A stretch of DNA of 64,000 nucleotides from Zanthoxylum bungeanum (GCA_019454045.1 SKCR01023431.1:186001-250000); one strand, 5' to 3'. Positions 11,658 to 22,717 are shown, counted from the stretch's first letter. Notes: generated from the sequence alone by a model not told the origin. Translations and numbers: made by a program.

Positions 11658-11741
11658 GGCGCGGCAAAGCATCGTGGTAACGGGTTTTAACCCCTCCCCA
11701 TAAGGGATCTTTCATTCCACTACTAAGACAAGCTAATGCGC
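11658..11741 (-). other. Module 2, type Y, decayed copy in A 3' LTR
   Basis: Counterpart of the better copy at 35218-35296. The GGGCTTAGTA box is scrambled here (CTACTAAGACAAGC on plus) but the hairpins CCC-TTAT-GGG and GGG-TTAAAA-CCC remain. Confidence 0.45.
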
Positions 11742-11836
11742 TAAATGAAAACCAAACAAAAAAAAGATTAAAACTCAATAACATCAACAAGCTATATGCC
11801 CATTATTCACGTATCTCCCATCCAACCGAACAACAC

Positions 11837-11930
11837 GGCGCGGCGAGTAGTAGTGTCACAAAGGTGGCCTTTTCGGCTCTTTGTCTCCCAAATGGAGGAC
11901 CTTTGGACTAACTCACTAAGCCCATGCGCC
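11837..11930 (-). other. Candidate structured module 2, type Z, A 3' LTR
   Basis: Closed by GGCGC/GCGCC. CAAAGGT/ACCTTTG encloses hairpins CTCC-ATTTG-GGAG and GCC-GAAAA-GGC. Sequence differs from types X and Y but the pairing plan is the same. Confidence 0.5.
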
Positions 11931-12030
11931 TGGTTGAATCATGCATAACTAACGACATATTGAATTCAAGTAAAGCAAACTAAATAAGCAAAAGCAACAC
12001 AACAAAAGAAAGATGGTGCCGTTTACCCAA

Positions 12031-12126
12031 GCGGTACGTGGAGTTGTGGCCCGAGTACAGATCATATTACCGTCCATTCGGAATCGGCTATGAAATTTAT
12101 GTCCGGGTTTCCATCCGATATACCGC
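12031..12126 (-). other. Candidate structured RNA module 1, second copy in A 3' LTR
   Basis: 96 nt, same frame of conserved blocks as 10918-11013. The helix arms read CCCG/CGGG and TCATA/TATGA instead of CCCA/TGGG and CCGTA/TGCGG, so both partners changed together. Confidence 0.6.
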
Positions 12127-13290
12127 GAGAGTTGACACATCTCTCATTCATCCAATACCCACAACATACATCATACACACAACGGATACCACAAATACAG
12201 AAAATATAATCAAAATAAATGACCAGAAAATAAAATGAGAATAAGTGTGAAAGATACCCTCAGGTCTAACCTTTTAAGCCGTCTCTCGGACTCGCGTTCC
12301 ACGGAAATCGAAAGGGGGTAAAGCTCCGCAACTTTTCTGGTCCACTGGTTCAACGTCCTAGCTCACTGCTTCGCTGTTTTGCTTACGGTTCGAACTCTGT
12401 TCTGCTCCTATTCGGCTTCTGTCTTGCTGCTCACTGCACGGGCCACCTGTTTTAACGTTTTCAATAAACTATTCCAAGTTTGTGTGGGTCTTAGTGCAAT
12501 TATATGTGATTATTTTTAAGATTATATATGTAGTTTTATGTACTGTTTTTTTTTGGGATTTTGGGGACTGCCGTTAACGTGATTTTGTTGCTGTTTGGGC
12601 GTGTAATACGGTGGGGTTTTTTTTGGTAATTTTCAGTGTGGAGGGCTGCTGTATAGGTGGCTGTTTCGGTGATGTGTGGGGGGTTTACGGAAGTGGTTTT
12701 CGGCTATGGAGGAGATGGTTGGGGGCTCTTTTGTTCTCTTTTTTCGTGTATGTGTCAAGTGTGTTTTTCTTTTGTTTAGTCTTGGGTGTGTAGAGAGAGT
12801 CTAGAGAGATTTCGAGAGAGTTTGGGTGTGAATTATCTGTGTCAAAGAGAGGATGGCTTTGGTTAGGGGTTGTTTATATAGAGAAGGGTTAGGGTTGACA
12901 AGGGAAGAGATTTTGGGCATTTAATTAGGATATGATTTAGTTTTAAACAAGGAAATCAAATGATTGAGGGGGGACAAAATATTTTATTTTAGGAAGTCAA
13001 CTAATTTAACTTGGTTGTATATCTTATTAGATTAGGAAGTCAAATATATGATTGGCTTTAATTGGTTAAGATTGATTTTAATTAGGCAAATCTTATTTTT
13101 AGTTTTAGTATATAATATATTTGATTCATTTATATTAGGCATGATTTTATTTATGTTTTATTTAATGGTAAATGATTTAAATTTTATTTAATGTTTAATA
13201 TTTATTTATTTAATTTGGGATGTGTTTTATGGGCTTTGGGGAGCTAAATGGGTTGGGTGTGAGGCTAGCAGCAAAACAAAATTACCGACA

Positions 13291-13376
13291 CCGTTCGAAC
13301 GCTTCCTCGAACGCGACACGAACACCCGCAATCTGTTTCCCGTTCGAACGAAGAAGTAACGAACGCAGCACCAACG
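13291..13376 (-). repeat. CGTTCGAACG units in U3 of A 3' LTR
   Basis: Two palindrome units upstream (in element sense) of the TATA box, in the opposite orientation to the larger array. The end ACCAACGAAGACAGTG parallels ACTAACGAAATAGTC in Copia E. Confidence 0.8.
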
Positions 13377-13505
13377 AAGACAGTGAGCTTGTTTATTGAA
13401 CTTCCCCTTCCGATATCCGTTTCCCGCGGCTTTCGTGACTCAAAAGGTAGTGCCTCCAAATGAGGCTCATCATCGGGTTTCACATGCCAAAATGCAATGC
13501 CTAAA

Positions 13506-13520
13506 GTCGCCCCCACTTTG
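13506..13520 (-). other. Polypurine tract of element A
   Basis: Plus-strand GTCGCCCCCACTTTG, the complement of CAAAGTGGGGGCGAC. It is the same tract as in element B (32292-32305). It primes plus-strand DNA synthesis next to the 3' LTR. Confidence 0.85.
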
Positions 13521-13614
13521 ATGGGACTTTTGCAGTGTGTGACTTTGAACAATCCTATCAAAGTTATGCAATGCATTTTACTTACCTGGCTCGGCTGCCG
13601 CCTCGAGTTGAGTT

Positions 13615-14175
13615 GGTACTGCAGTGGACCTCGATCCTGGGACGCGTCCCCATAATTGCAACTGACAACGGGGGCACCTCGACCCTGGGCACCTCGACCC
13701 AACACCGCTGACTATAGGGACCTCGCCCTCGAACCGACGATGTAGTGAGCACCTCGACCCTGGGCACCTCGACCCGGAACTACAACTGACAACGGGGCAC
13801 CTCGACCCAATACCGCTGACTATAGGGACCTCGCCCTCGAACTGATGATGTAGTGGGCACCTCGACCCTGGGCACCTCGACCCGGAACTACAACTGACAA
13901 CGGGGGCACCTCGACCCGAACTACAACTGACAACGGGGGCACCTCGACCCTGGGCACCTCGACCCAATACCGCTGACTATAGGGACCTCGCCCTCGAACC
14001 GATGATGTGGTGGGCACCTCGACCCTGGGCACCTCGACCCGGAACCACAACTGACAACGGGGGCACCTCGACCCAACCCGCTGATATAGATAGGGCCTCG
14101 CCCTCGAACTGATGATGTGTCTCCATACCCGGAGATGACATGATATGGGCCTCGCCCCCAAGCTGATGTGGGCCT
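13615..14175 (-). repeat. 3' UTR tandem array of element A
   Basis: Interleaved units built on GGGCACCTCGACCC, CAACTGACAACGGG and ATAGGGACCTCGCCCTCGA, changing near the left of integrase to GGGCCTCGCCC units like those of element B. Hypervariable tandem repeats in this place are a known trait of Tat/Ogre elements. Confidence 0.88.
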
Positions 14176-14384
14176 CGCCCTTTGGGACTTACCCCAAAAA
14201 CTGAAATTGCATTGATGTTGCTTGGCTCATTCCTGCCGCTTTCTTTTTCCTTTGAACCTGCGAACACAAAACAGAAACAAACACAAAGAGAATGCGACGT
14301 TACGTGTATGCATGAACGATTTCCCTATTCCGTTGGGTTAGATCTTCTGTCAATCTTTGTGATGACTGCTCAGTCTTCTCTCCC

Positions 14385-15877
14385 TCAGGTAAAGTACTGC
14401 TTCAATCTGTCTACGTTGATCGGCTCGGTGAACTCATTTCCTTCCAAGTCTGACAGCTTCACTGCCTCATTTCCCATGACTTTCTGAACGATGTAAGGTC
14501 CTTCCCAGTTAGGCCTGAATTTCCCTTTCGGATCCGTTGTCGACGGCCTCGACTGCTTAAGTACCAAATCACCCTTTCTGATCTTCGTGGGGCGTACTTT
14601 CTTGTTGAATGCCCGGGCTAGTCTCTTCTGATACAACTGCATATGATACAAAGACTTCGTTCTCTTTTCATCCAACAGTGCTAACTGATCAAATCTCTGT
14701 GCGGCCCATTCCTGTTCCGGTAATTCTGCCTCTGCTAATACCCTCAGGGACTGTATTTCCACTTCTACTGGTAATACTGCTTCCATCCCGTAGACCAAGG
14801 AGTAAGGTGTGGATCCTGTTGCCGTTCTTACTGATGTTCTGTACCCCCACAAAGCACATTACGGTAATTCTCGGCCCAATCTCTACAATTTTCTGTCATC
14901 TTGGCTAAAATTGTCTTTATAGTCTTGTTGGCTGCCTCAACTGCCCCATTTGCCTGCGGCCTGTACGGTGATGACTTGTGGTGGCCTATCCCATACCTCT
15001 GTAACATTGCCTTTGTCTCTCCTTGAAAAGGGACCCCGTTGTCTGTCACTACATGATGCGGCATACCATACCGACAAATGAGGTTCCGAGCTATGAACTT
15101 TGCCATCTGCTTCGCTGTAACATTACGGAAGGATTCGGCTTCCACCCACTTTGAGAAGTAATCTACTGCCACCACTATGAAGCGATGCCCATTTGATGCA
15201 TTTGGTCGAATTTCCCCAATCATATCAATTCCCCATGCTGAGAAAGGCCACGGCTCTGACAACCCGTGCAATTCTGTGTGCGGTAAGTGATTCAAATTAC
15301 CGTGTGCTTGACAGTCATGACAGTGCTTTACCATCTTCGCGCAGTCCGTTTCCATGGTTGACCAATAAAACCCCTGTCTCACTATCTTGCGGGACAGATT
15401 CAACCCGTTCATGTGCGGACCACATACCCCGGCGTGTACTTCTTCCATTACATGTTGAGCTTCTTCCTTTCTTAAACACTTCAACTGAATACCGTTTGCC
15501 TGCCTCTTGTACAGTTCCCCTCTCAAAGTCACGTACTGGGAAGCCAACTTCTGAATGGCTATTCTATCTTTTCTGCCCGCCCCTTCCGGGAATTCACCAT
15601 GTTCCAGATACCTCTGAATATCATAATACCAAGGTTTACCGTCGTCAACCTCAACTTCCAGAATTCTTTCTATCTCATAAGCAGGTTTACTTGCTGTTGT
15701 CAGTATCAACGGCCTCATTACTAACTTTTCTGGATTTTCCCAAGTCGCTGCTAGTGTAGCCAATGCGTCTGCCATCTGATTCTCTTCTCTTGGTAGGTGT
15801 TGAAACTTACACTCGGGGATAACCTGTGCCAATTTTCTGAGGTGAAAAAGGTAAGGTTTCAACCGTTCTTCCTTCAA
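14385..15877 (-). pseudogene. Integrase of element A, frameshifted
   Basis: Integrase inserts the cDNA into the genome. Minus strand: an N-terminal region with HMNGLNLSRKIVRQGFYW and CAKMVKHCHDCQAHGN gives the HHCC zinc site. The core has WGIDMIGEI, VVTDNGVPFQ and YRPQANGAVEAANKTIK, the Asp, Asp and Glu of the catalytic triad. A frame change at about 14840 separates the core from the C-terminal part, which reads WGYRTSVRTATGSTPYSLVY and later KFRPNWEGPYIVQKV. The triad is intact, but the frameshift means an intact protein is unlikely. Confidence 0.88.
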
Positions 15878-15889
15878 TTCCCATTCTCC

Positions 15890-16276
15890 TCATATCTGCT
15901 GGACTACCAGCATAGAATCTCCGTAGATTTCCACACTCCCGGCCTTCAAGGCTATCAAGGTTGTCAAACCAAAAGCACATGCTTCGTACTCGGCCATGTT
16001 ATTAGTCACTCTGAATGTCAACCTCTTAGCCAAAGGCAAAGTCTCTCCCTCGGGGGTTACTATCACGATCCCAATTCCGGCTCCCTTGTAATTCACTGCT
16101 CCATCAAAATACATCTTCCATCTCTGAACTGTTATTGCTTGGATCTCTTCATCTGGAAACTCAAACTTATACTGATCCCCCTCAACAGGTTGCAATGCCA
16201 GAAACTCCGCTACTGCTAGTCCCTTGATCACTTTGGAGGTGATATACTCAATGTCAAACTCTGTCAACAATACCAA
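15890..16276 (-). pseudogene. Archaeal-type RNase H domain of element A
   Basis: Second RNase H, placed between the RT-linked RNase H and integrase as in Tat/Ogre elements. The minus-strand reading includes YFDGAVNYKGAGIGIVIVTP, NNMAEYEACAFGL and YGDSMLVVQQI, giving the Asp, Glu and Asp metal ligands. It is preceded by LLTEFDIEYITSKVIKGLAVA. A stop follows just before the integrase frame, so the original polyprotein is interrupted. Confidence 0.85.
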
Positions 16277-16363
16277 CCATCAGCCCAGTTTTCCCACTAG
16301 TGAAGGCACTGAATGAAGATATTTCAGAGGATTCTCATTTGCCACCACTTGGATCTTGTAAGA

Positions 16364-16690
16364 CTAGAAGTAATGTCGCAACTTTCTGGAAGCCCATACC
16401 ACTGCAAGACAGATCTTCTCAACTTCCTGATACCGAGCCTCATACGGAAGCAGCTTCTTACTCAGATAATACACTGCATGTTCTACCCCCGTCTCATCTG
16501 CCTGTACCATCATACCCCCCAATGCTTCTGATTCTATAGCCAAATACAATATCAAAGGTCTGCCCGGTCTCGGAGGTTTCAATACAGGTGGTTTACCAAG
16601 TACTCTCTGATTCTGTCGAAGGCGGTCTGAAACTGTTCATTCCATCTCACTGGCTGATCTGATGTCAAATATGCTTGATTCATGCAGAGT
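16364..16690 (-). pseudogene. RT-linked RNase H remnant of element A
   Basis: Reads VRWNEQFQTAFDRIREYL, then after a frame change KPPRPGRPLILYLAIESEAL and VYYLSKKLLPYEARYQEVEK, ending KLRHYF and a stop at 16364. These blocks normally follow the reverse transcriptase palm. No YxDD box or other RT motif lies upstream: the sequence passes from the protease-side region straight into this segment at about 16675. An internal deletion removed RT. Confidence 0.82.
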
Positions 16691-17957
16691 GAATGGAAAT
16701 GACTCAGGCAAGTAAGCAAAAGAAATGTCTTTATTATTGGATAATGCGGAAGTACATTCAAATAAGTCAGGAAGGTAAATGTCTTCATCATCTATAGACA
16801 CTTCTTCCTTTGCAATCAGGTCTTCCTCAGGCTTATCATCTTCTTCCAGAGTCAGGCTCTCTAACTTCATCAGCTCTTCTTCCCAAATATCTGCTTCCAC
16901 AGCTTTCCCGGTCAGTGGCTTCTCACCCAACAAATCCTGGAAGATCTCAAACCCAGGTACAACAATCCCATTAACCTCCACAGGTTCAGGCTCTCCTTGA
17001 TACCCTGAAGCTTTCACAAAGCACTCCATCAGCCTCAGGCCATTTTTCTTGACCTTTGGCTTTTCTTCGTCAGATTTGTATCCCAAACCTTTCCGAGTAG
17101 TCTGTCCTCTGAAATCCGGCAATTTTGAACCTTTACCTGGCTCAAACTTCATCTTCTCCATAATCCTAGCCACCCTAGGATCCACCCATTCCTCAAAAGT
17201 AGCTGACACCTGAAACCTCGTGAAAGGTTGTATCTCCAAGGCAGCCACGGCATTATCTACCTCAGCCCGGATAGTAACAACTTCCCCCTCATACGGGAAT
17301 TTGATCATCTGATGCAAAGTGGAAGGCACGCCCCCAAGTTTGTGAAACCAAGGCCTTCCCAACAATAAAGCAAAAGTGGCTGGGATGTCCAGCACTGTGA
17401 ACTCAACCTCATCTTCAATCGGCCCTACCTTGACCATAGCCACAAAGGTACCTTCAACTCCCCGCTTACTGTCATCATAAGCTTAATAGTCATACTAGAG
17501 GGGTCCAAGTCTGTTGCTTTCATACCCAATCTTGCCAGAATTTTCAACGGGCACACATTGATGGACGAACCGTCATCCACCATCACACATGAAGTTTTCT
17601 TGCCCCTCACCTCGGCCCTGATGAATAGAGGCCTGTTATGATTTCTCCCCTCCGCCGGGAGTTCATCCTCAGAAAAGGATATCTGCAAAGCTTCCTTCTG
17701 AACCGACCCAACAAACATGCGGGGTTGGCATCCTCCGGTACCACAATCTTTCTCAAGGCCTCAACCATAGCATGTCTATGCTCCCGAGATGCACATAATA
17801 GTTCCCAGATACTGACTTGTGCTCTAGTCTTCCTCAATTGCCTCAGCACTATATCCCCTTCAGTATTTTCTGCAGCCTCAATCACTTCTCTACCATCTGT
17901 CAAAGCTTCCTTACCCTTTTCTGCCATATCATTGTAAAAACGACCGCTACGTGTCAT
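16637..17957 (-). pseudogene. Protease and linker region of element A
   Basis: Minus-strand frames at 17957-17607, 17718-17425 and 17443-16637. The protease signature VMVDDGSSINVCPLKILARL lies at about 17530-17595; DDGSS replaces the usual D(S/T)G form, as is common in Tat/Ogre-type elements. Next come FALLLGRPWFHKLGGVPSTL and KFPYEGEVVTI, typical of the region between protease and RT, and then an acidic stretch. The frame overlaps at about 17430 and 17610-17710 imply frameshifts. Confidence 0.8.
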
Positions 17958-18158
17958 TCCCCTTACTTCCTCCTCATCACTGCTAGAGAAATCAAGCCAA
18001 AAGCTTTTCTTCTGCTCAGACTCATCCTCACTAGTACTATCCCAGATTCCCAGGCAAAAGGCTTGAGGGTGAAAGGATTTTTAGGACAATGTCTTCTGGG
18101 AGGCCAGAATTGATCATGTAGGCTGGTGGTGGTACAGCACGGTAGTTGGGTAAGGGGT

Positions 18159-19348
18159 TTATGTGGTGTCGGGCTGTTCTGTTTCTGGGTTGGGTATTTT
18201 CTTGGAGTCTATTAGGTCTTGGATTTCATGGCGGAGTCGGGCGCAGTTGTCGGTGTCATGGCCTTTTTGTTGGTGGAAGTGGCAGTAAAGGCTTAGGTTA
18301 TAATGTGATGGCAGAGGATTGGGTAATGGTTTGGTATCCAAGGGTTTCAAGAGCCCTTGTCTCTTCAATTTCTCTAGTACCTTAGACAGGGGCCTTCCCA
18401 AGTTGGAAAAATGCCTGTTCCGGATAGCAGCAACTTCAGCGGAAACGGGCTTTGTTCCCGATGTTCCCCCAATGGGCCTCCTGTTTAGACCATAGAATTT
18501 TCTATTCTCGGCCTCTTCTTCCTCAATATCCATGACAGTTTCCCTCAACTGCCGAAAGTCTGCAATCATGGAGGTCATCCTCCTCAACTTGCCGTAAATG
18601 GAGGGCTTGGTGCCCTTGATAATCATCTTGATCTGATCCTTCTCCGAAGGCCTGGTCTACATTTTCAATAATTGACCCTCCACCGGTCCACATACTCCTT
18701 AAAACTCTCCTCCGCTTTCTGCTTAACATTCTCCATATCACGGAGTGACAGATCGATCTCCAAGTCAGTGACATATTGCTTCAGGAAAGCATCGGCCAAC
18801 TCCCTCTAATCTTCCTTTACTTTCTTCTCCAAACTGTGGTACCATACCACGGGAGCTCCTTCAAGCGACATTCCAAACATTTTCTGTACCTGGCGCTGAG
18901 ATAAGCCAACCGAACTCATGACTGATACAAACTGTCGGAGATGCACCCTCGGATCCCCATTCCCGTTGAACTTAGCCATATCCGGCATCTTGAACTGTGC
19001 AGGCAACTGTTCCTCAAAAGTCAAAGTGTCATAATCCAGCAAATCCTCATTCTTACCCCTCATCTTGCGGGTAACCGACTCAACCTGATCCCGAAGTTTC
19101 TGTAACTCTGTCTGAGACCCAGATACTCTGCCTGCTGCATACTCTGCCATATCATCATCAAAAGCGGGGATATCATCCCCCAATCTGTTCGGAGATTCCT
19201 CTTGCCTCACATCCCCAGAATGAACCCCGGCACGAGACCCAGCTATACCAGCCATAGCAGTAGTCAAAGCCTGCAACTGTTCAGTGATCTTGGCAAGACC
19301 ATTCTCTAACTGATCCATACGGGACACCTCATTATCGGATTCACTCAT
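18159..19348 (-). pseudogene. Gag of element A, frameshifted
   Basis: A start MSESDNEVSRMDQLENGLAK at 19348 leads into FKMPDMAKFNGNGDPRVHL and GLSQRQVQKMFGMSLEGAP, the capsid-like part of Gypsy gag. A stop near 18806 and frame changes follow. The third segment reads SIYGKLRRMTSMIADFRQL and then the zinc motif YCHFHQQKGHDTDNCARL, a CX2HX4HX4C-type knuckle used by Tat-lineage gag. An upstream extension of the open frame to 19471 lies in the leader and is probably not coding. Confidence 0.83.
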
Positions 19349-19509
19349 ACTTGTTCTTTTAGTGAGTCTGGTTCCTTCTCTAACCCAAACGGTATCTATG
19401 GTGTCTTTTAAGACACAGAGGATGTTAACAGGGTATATGTATGCATGATATGCATAAGAAATATTTAACATATATTAAATCAAATAAAATTCTCAAACAA
19501 ATCGGCCTA

Positions 19510-20000
19510 TTATCATTTTAGAAGCTTTTGGGACAACTGTCATAAGGGTGAACCCGTCCCAGTTTAAATGGCCCAACGAGTTCATGTCTTATGGCAAAGA
19601 GCCCAGCTAAATCCAAATGATAATATTCCGAAAACAAACACAAGGTGGCCCATCAATCACTTAGAAGCTTTTGGCCCAATAGTCATGAAATACGTTCTTG
19701 TCCCGGTTTAAATGGCCCAACAAGCCCATATCCCATGACAAATGGTCCAAATGGATCCAAACGGTGATGTTCCCAAACATAAGCATAGAAGGGAGATAAT
19801 ACAAACATAACATAATAATTTTCACATAATGGCCCATCAACATTTCAGAAGCCTTGGGCCTAATAGTCATACAATACGAACTCGCCCCAGTTTAAATGGC
19901 CCAGCAAGCCCGCATTTCTGATAATAGTCCAACTGCATCCAAATGAGGATGGTCCACAAGCACATACTCAAGGAAATAATTGCTACTTTAACCATACAAA
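19510..20000 (-). repeat. 5' leader repeats of element A
   Basis: Three imperfect copies, roughly 110-190 bp apart, sharing TTTAAATGGCCCAAC, TAGTCATG and AGAAGCTTTTGGGCC (plus strand). They lie between the primer site and gag. Element B has the same set at 24130-24610 in the other orientation. Confidence 0.8.
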
Positions 20001-20493
20001 CCAGTCTATGGGTGGATTTGCAAGAGTATGGACAAAGGCTCTCACTGGCGAAGGATAGCCCACAACTAGGTCTCCCCACTCAAGGGTTCGAGCGACCAAG
20101 TGAGCGTATCCCTTTTTATACACTAATGTACGTGCCAATGAGCTATGGTGTGTGACGGACTGTCAAATGGATTTCCCGTTGTAGATTCCCCAGAGGGAAG
20201 GTGGAGCGAGGCTCACTTAAATACCCAAGCCTCTTAGGCTCTTATCGCTTGGTGTCAGGAATAAACAACGAGTCCTCCAAATTAGTCCATCACAAAGGCT
20301 ACGAGTAGATGGTCATGTAGGTATCCTCACAGCTTTTCCTTCTAGAAAGGTAGTGAGTGAAGGAAGACACCAAACCATTACCTAGCCTCAAAAGTTCCCT
20401 TGATTAAACCCTCACTTATCCACTATAGACATGGCCAATTAAAACATAAATCCACTCATTACAAGACAATATTTCGGGGCCAATTCTCATTAT

Positions 20494-20510
20494 CCCCAGT
20501 GGAGTCGCCA
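20494..20510 (-). other. Primer binding site of element A
   Basis: Plus-strand CCCCAGTGGAGTCGCCA, the complement of TGGCGACTCCACTGGGG, three bases inside the upstream LTR. This matches the 3' end expected of a tRNA-Arg, the primer reported for Ogre-type elements. Element B has the same site. Confidence 0.8.
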
Positions 20511-20513
20511 GAC

Positions 20514-21196
20514 TGTAGGACACAGGACCTGGGCGACGCCGTTCCTAGGCTCGCGGCCTAGTTTGGGAAGTACTGAATAACATGGAGTCGCCACCCGGTG
20601 TGAACCGGGACAAAGATTTAAGGCCGCACTCACCCCTCGCAAGGGAAGACCTCAAACCGTTGGGTTCGGAATGGTCCCTTACTTATGTCACTTGTAATGA
20701 AAGGATTTATGTAATAATTTAATCAAGCTTGATTAACGCTTATTTCCAAGAGTATCATGCTTCTAAATTCTCATATTCAAGATAAAACTTATATACGCAT
20801 TTCACATATATCTCACGTTTAAAATTGCATGCTTAACATATATCAAAATAGCAATGAACATATAACTTCATTTGCATATTACATTCAGGAAAACACAGGC
20901 ACACATATTAACCATACAAGCACACATATTAACCATACAAGCACACATATGGGCACTTTTCCAAGCGGTACGTGGAATTGTAGCCCAAGTACAGACCGCA
21001 CTACCGTCCATTCGGAATCGGCTACGGAATTTACGTCTGGGTTTCCATCCGATATACCGCAAGAAATAATACTCAAATGTTATCATGACATAAGCATATG
21101 AATTGTAATACATTAACATATTTGCATTTATACATGTGGAGATAGCTACTAGGAAAACTATGCATGAAATCTAATGAAAAAGACTCAGTTCAGTGT
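20514..21196 (-). repeat. Upstream (5') LTR of element A, left part
   Basis: Starts TGTAGGACACAGG at 20514 and matches 10466 onward. It is cut at 21196 by insertion of B; the last five bases AGTGT are the TSD. A copy of module 1 lies within it. Confidence 0.92.
20965..21060 (-). other. Module 1 copy in A 5' LTR, left part
   Basis: 96 nt, the allelic counterpart of 10918-11013 with the same helix arms. Confidence 0.6.
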
Positions 21197-21328
21197 TGTA
21201 GGCACTGCATTTTTACACATAAGTCCCTATGATGAGTCTCATTTTGGAGACACTACCTTTTAAGTCACGGAGGTCACGGGAAACGGACATCGGAAGGGGA
21301 AATTCAGAATAAACAAGGTTCACTGTTT

Positions 21329-21412
21329 TCGTTAGTGCTGCATTCGTGTTTACGTTCGAACGTCAAACGGATTGCGGGCGTTCGTGCCGCGTTCGAGGAA
21401 GCGTTCGAACGG
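21329..21412 (+). repeat. CGTTCGAACG units in U3 of B 5' LTR
   Basis: Two palindrome units about 440 bp upstream of the TATA box, reversed relative to the array at 22771. Confidence 0.8.
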
Positions 21413-22254
21413 TGTCGGTAATTCTGGTTTTGCTGCTAGCCTCACATCCAGCCCAATTAGCCCCCCAAAGCCCATAAAACACATCCCAATTTAAATAAAT
21501 AAATATTAATTAAAACATTAACTAAATTAGTGGATAATTAAATTAATTAAATAATTAAATAAAACATATACCAAACATAAAATAAACAATTACCAACTTA
21601 AACTAAAATCATGCCTAAATTAAACAAATCACATACTAAATCAAAAATATAATCATACCAAGTTAAAATCAATCAACCAATTAAAGCCAATCAAATATTC
21701 TACCTTCCCTATCTAGCCAAGATTTGTCCCCCCTCAATCTTTGACTTCCCTTAACCAAACCAAATCAAATCCTTTGTATTCCTAAACCAAACCAAATCAA
21801 ATCCCTCTTTAATTAGCCAAATCCCTTTCCTTGTCAAGCCCAACCCTTTGCCTATAAAAAGAACCCTTCACCAACCTTCTCAACCCTAGTCTCTAGTCCC
21901 TAGTCCCTAGCTCATACCCAACACACATAAAAATTAGAGGAAGAACACACCCAAAAAGTAAGCAAAAGATAAAGAGGAAACGGCAGCGAAACCACAAGGA
22001 AACAGTAGCAAAACGGACTCAAAACAGCAAGACAACGAACGAGAACAGTGAACCAGTGAACCGGGAGAGTTGCGGAGCATCCACCCTTCCGACGATCGTG
22101 TACCGTACATCCGAGAGGTGATTTAAAAGGTTAGACCTGAGGTACCTTTTCATTAGTTTATATTCGTTTTATTATTTTATTAAATTTTATTCGCATGAGA
22201 GTCGTTTATGGATGCATGTTGTGGCTTGAATGAAATGGAAGAGTGTCGTCTCTT

Positions 22255-22349
22255 GTGGTATATAGGATGGAAACCAGACGTAAATTCCGTAGCCGAATCC
22301 GAATGGACGGTAGTGCGGTCTGTACTTGGGATACAACTCCACGTACCAC
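22255..22349 (+). other. Candidate structured RNA module 1, B 5' LTR
   Basis: 95 nt on the sense strand, closed by GTGGTA/TACCAC where A copies have GCGGTA/TACCGC: a compensatory C-G to T-A change. Inner helix CCGTA/TGCGG and tip TCC-GAAT-GGA are kept. Confidence 0.65.
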
Positions 22350-22449
22350 TTGAGTAAACGGCACCTTCTCTTGTTTTGTGTTGCTTTTATTTATTTATTT
22401 TTCGTCATTTAAATTATGCATGTTGCTCATTTATGCATGACTCAATCGA

Positions 22450-22528
22450 GCGCATGGGCTTAGTAAGTGGAATGAAAGATCCCCTATGGGGAGGGGTTAA
22501 AGCCCTTTACCACGATGCTTTGCCGCGC
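22450..22528 (+). other. Candidate structured module 2, type Y, B 5' LTR
   Basis: Starts GCGCATGGGCTTAGTAAG, ends GCCGCGC. Hairpins CCCC-TAT-GGGG and GGG-TTAAAG-CCC lie inside. Confidence 0.5.
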
Positions 22529-22626
22529 CGGTTGATGTGTGTTCGGTTGGATGCAAGACACGTTCAATCGGACATACTTAGAATAATATGATTGTCTTTA
22601 TGTTTATATACATGATGTGATGTGAC

Positions 22627-22717
22627 GCGCATGGGCTTAGTATGTTGGTCTAAAGGTCCTCTCTTTGAGAGATCAAGAGCCCCAAAAGGCCACCTTTACG
22701 GCAGTACTTCGCCGCGC
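22627..22717 (+). other. Candidate structured module 2, type X, B 5' LTR
   Basis: Starts GCGCATGGGCTTAGTATG, ends GCCGCGC. AAAGGT/ACCTTT encloses hairpins CTCTC-TTT-GAGAG and GCC-CCAAAA-GGC. Confidence 0.55.

Larger units (their letters stand above)
10466..13505 (-). repeat. Downstream (3') LTR of element A
   Basis: About 3.04 kb. In element orientation it begins at 13505. That terminus reads CTAAA on the plus strand rather than CTACA, so the canonical TG end has mutated; the other end, TGTAGGACACAGG at 10466, is intact. A TATA box (TTTATATA on plus) lies at 12873-12880. The LTR holds palindrome arrays and several repeated candidate RNA modules listed separately. Confidence 0.9.

Noticed and set aside
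14182..16539. Plus-strand open frames over element A pol, up to 188 codons
   Set aside because: They are antisense shadows of the integrase and RNase H reading on the minus strand.
22255..22349. Hammerhead ribozyme in LTR module 1
   Set aside because: The required CUGANGA and GAAA core strands with a cleavage triplet are not present in that arrangement. I also saw none in module 2.
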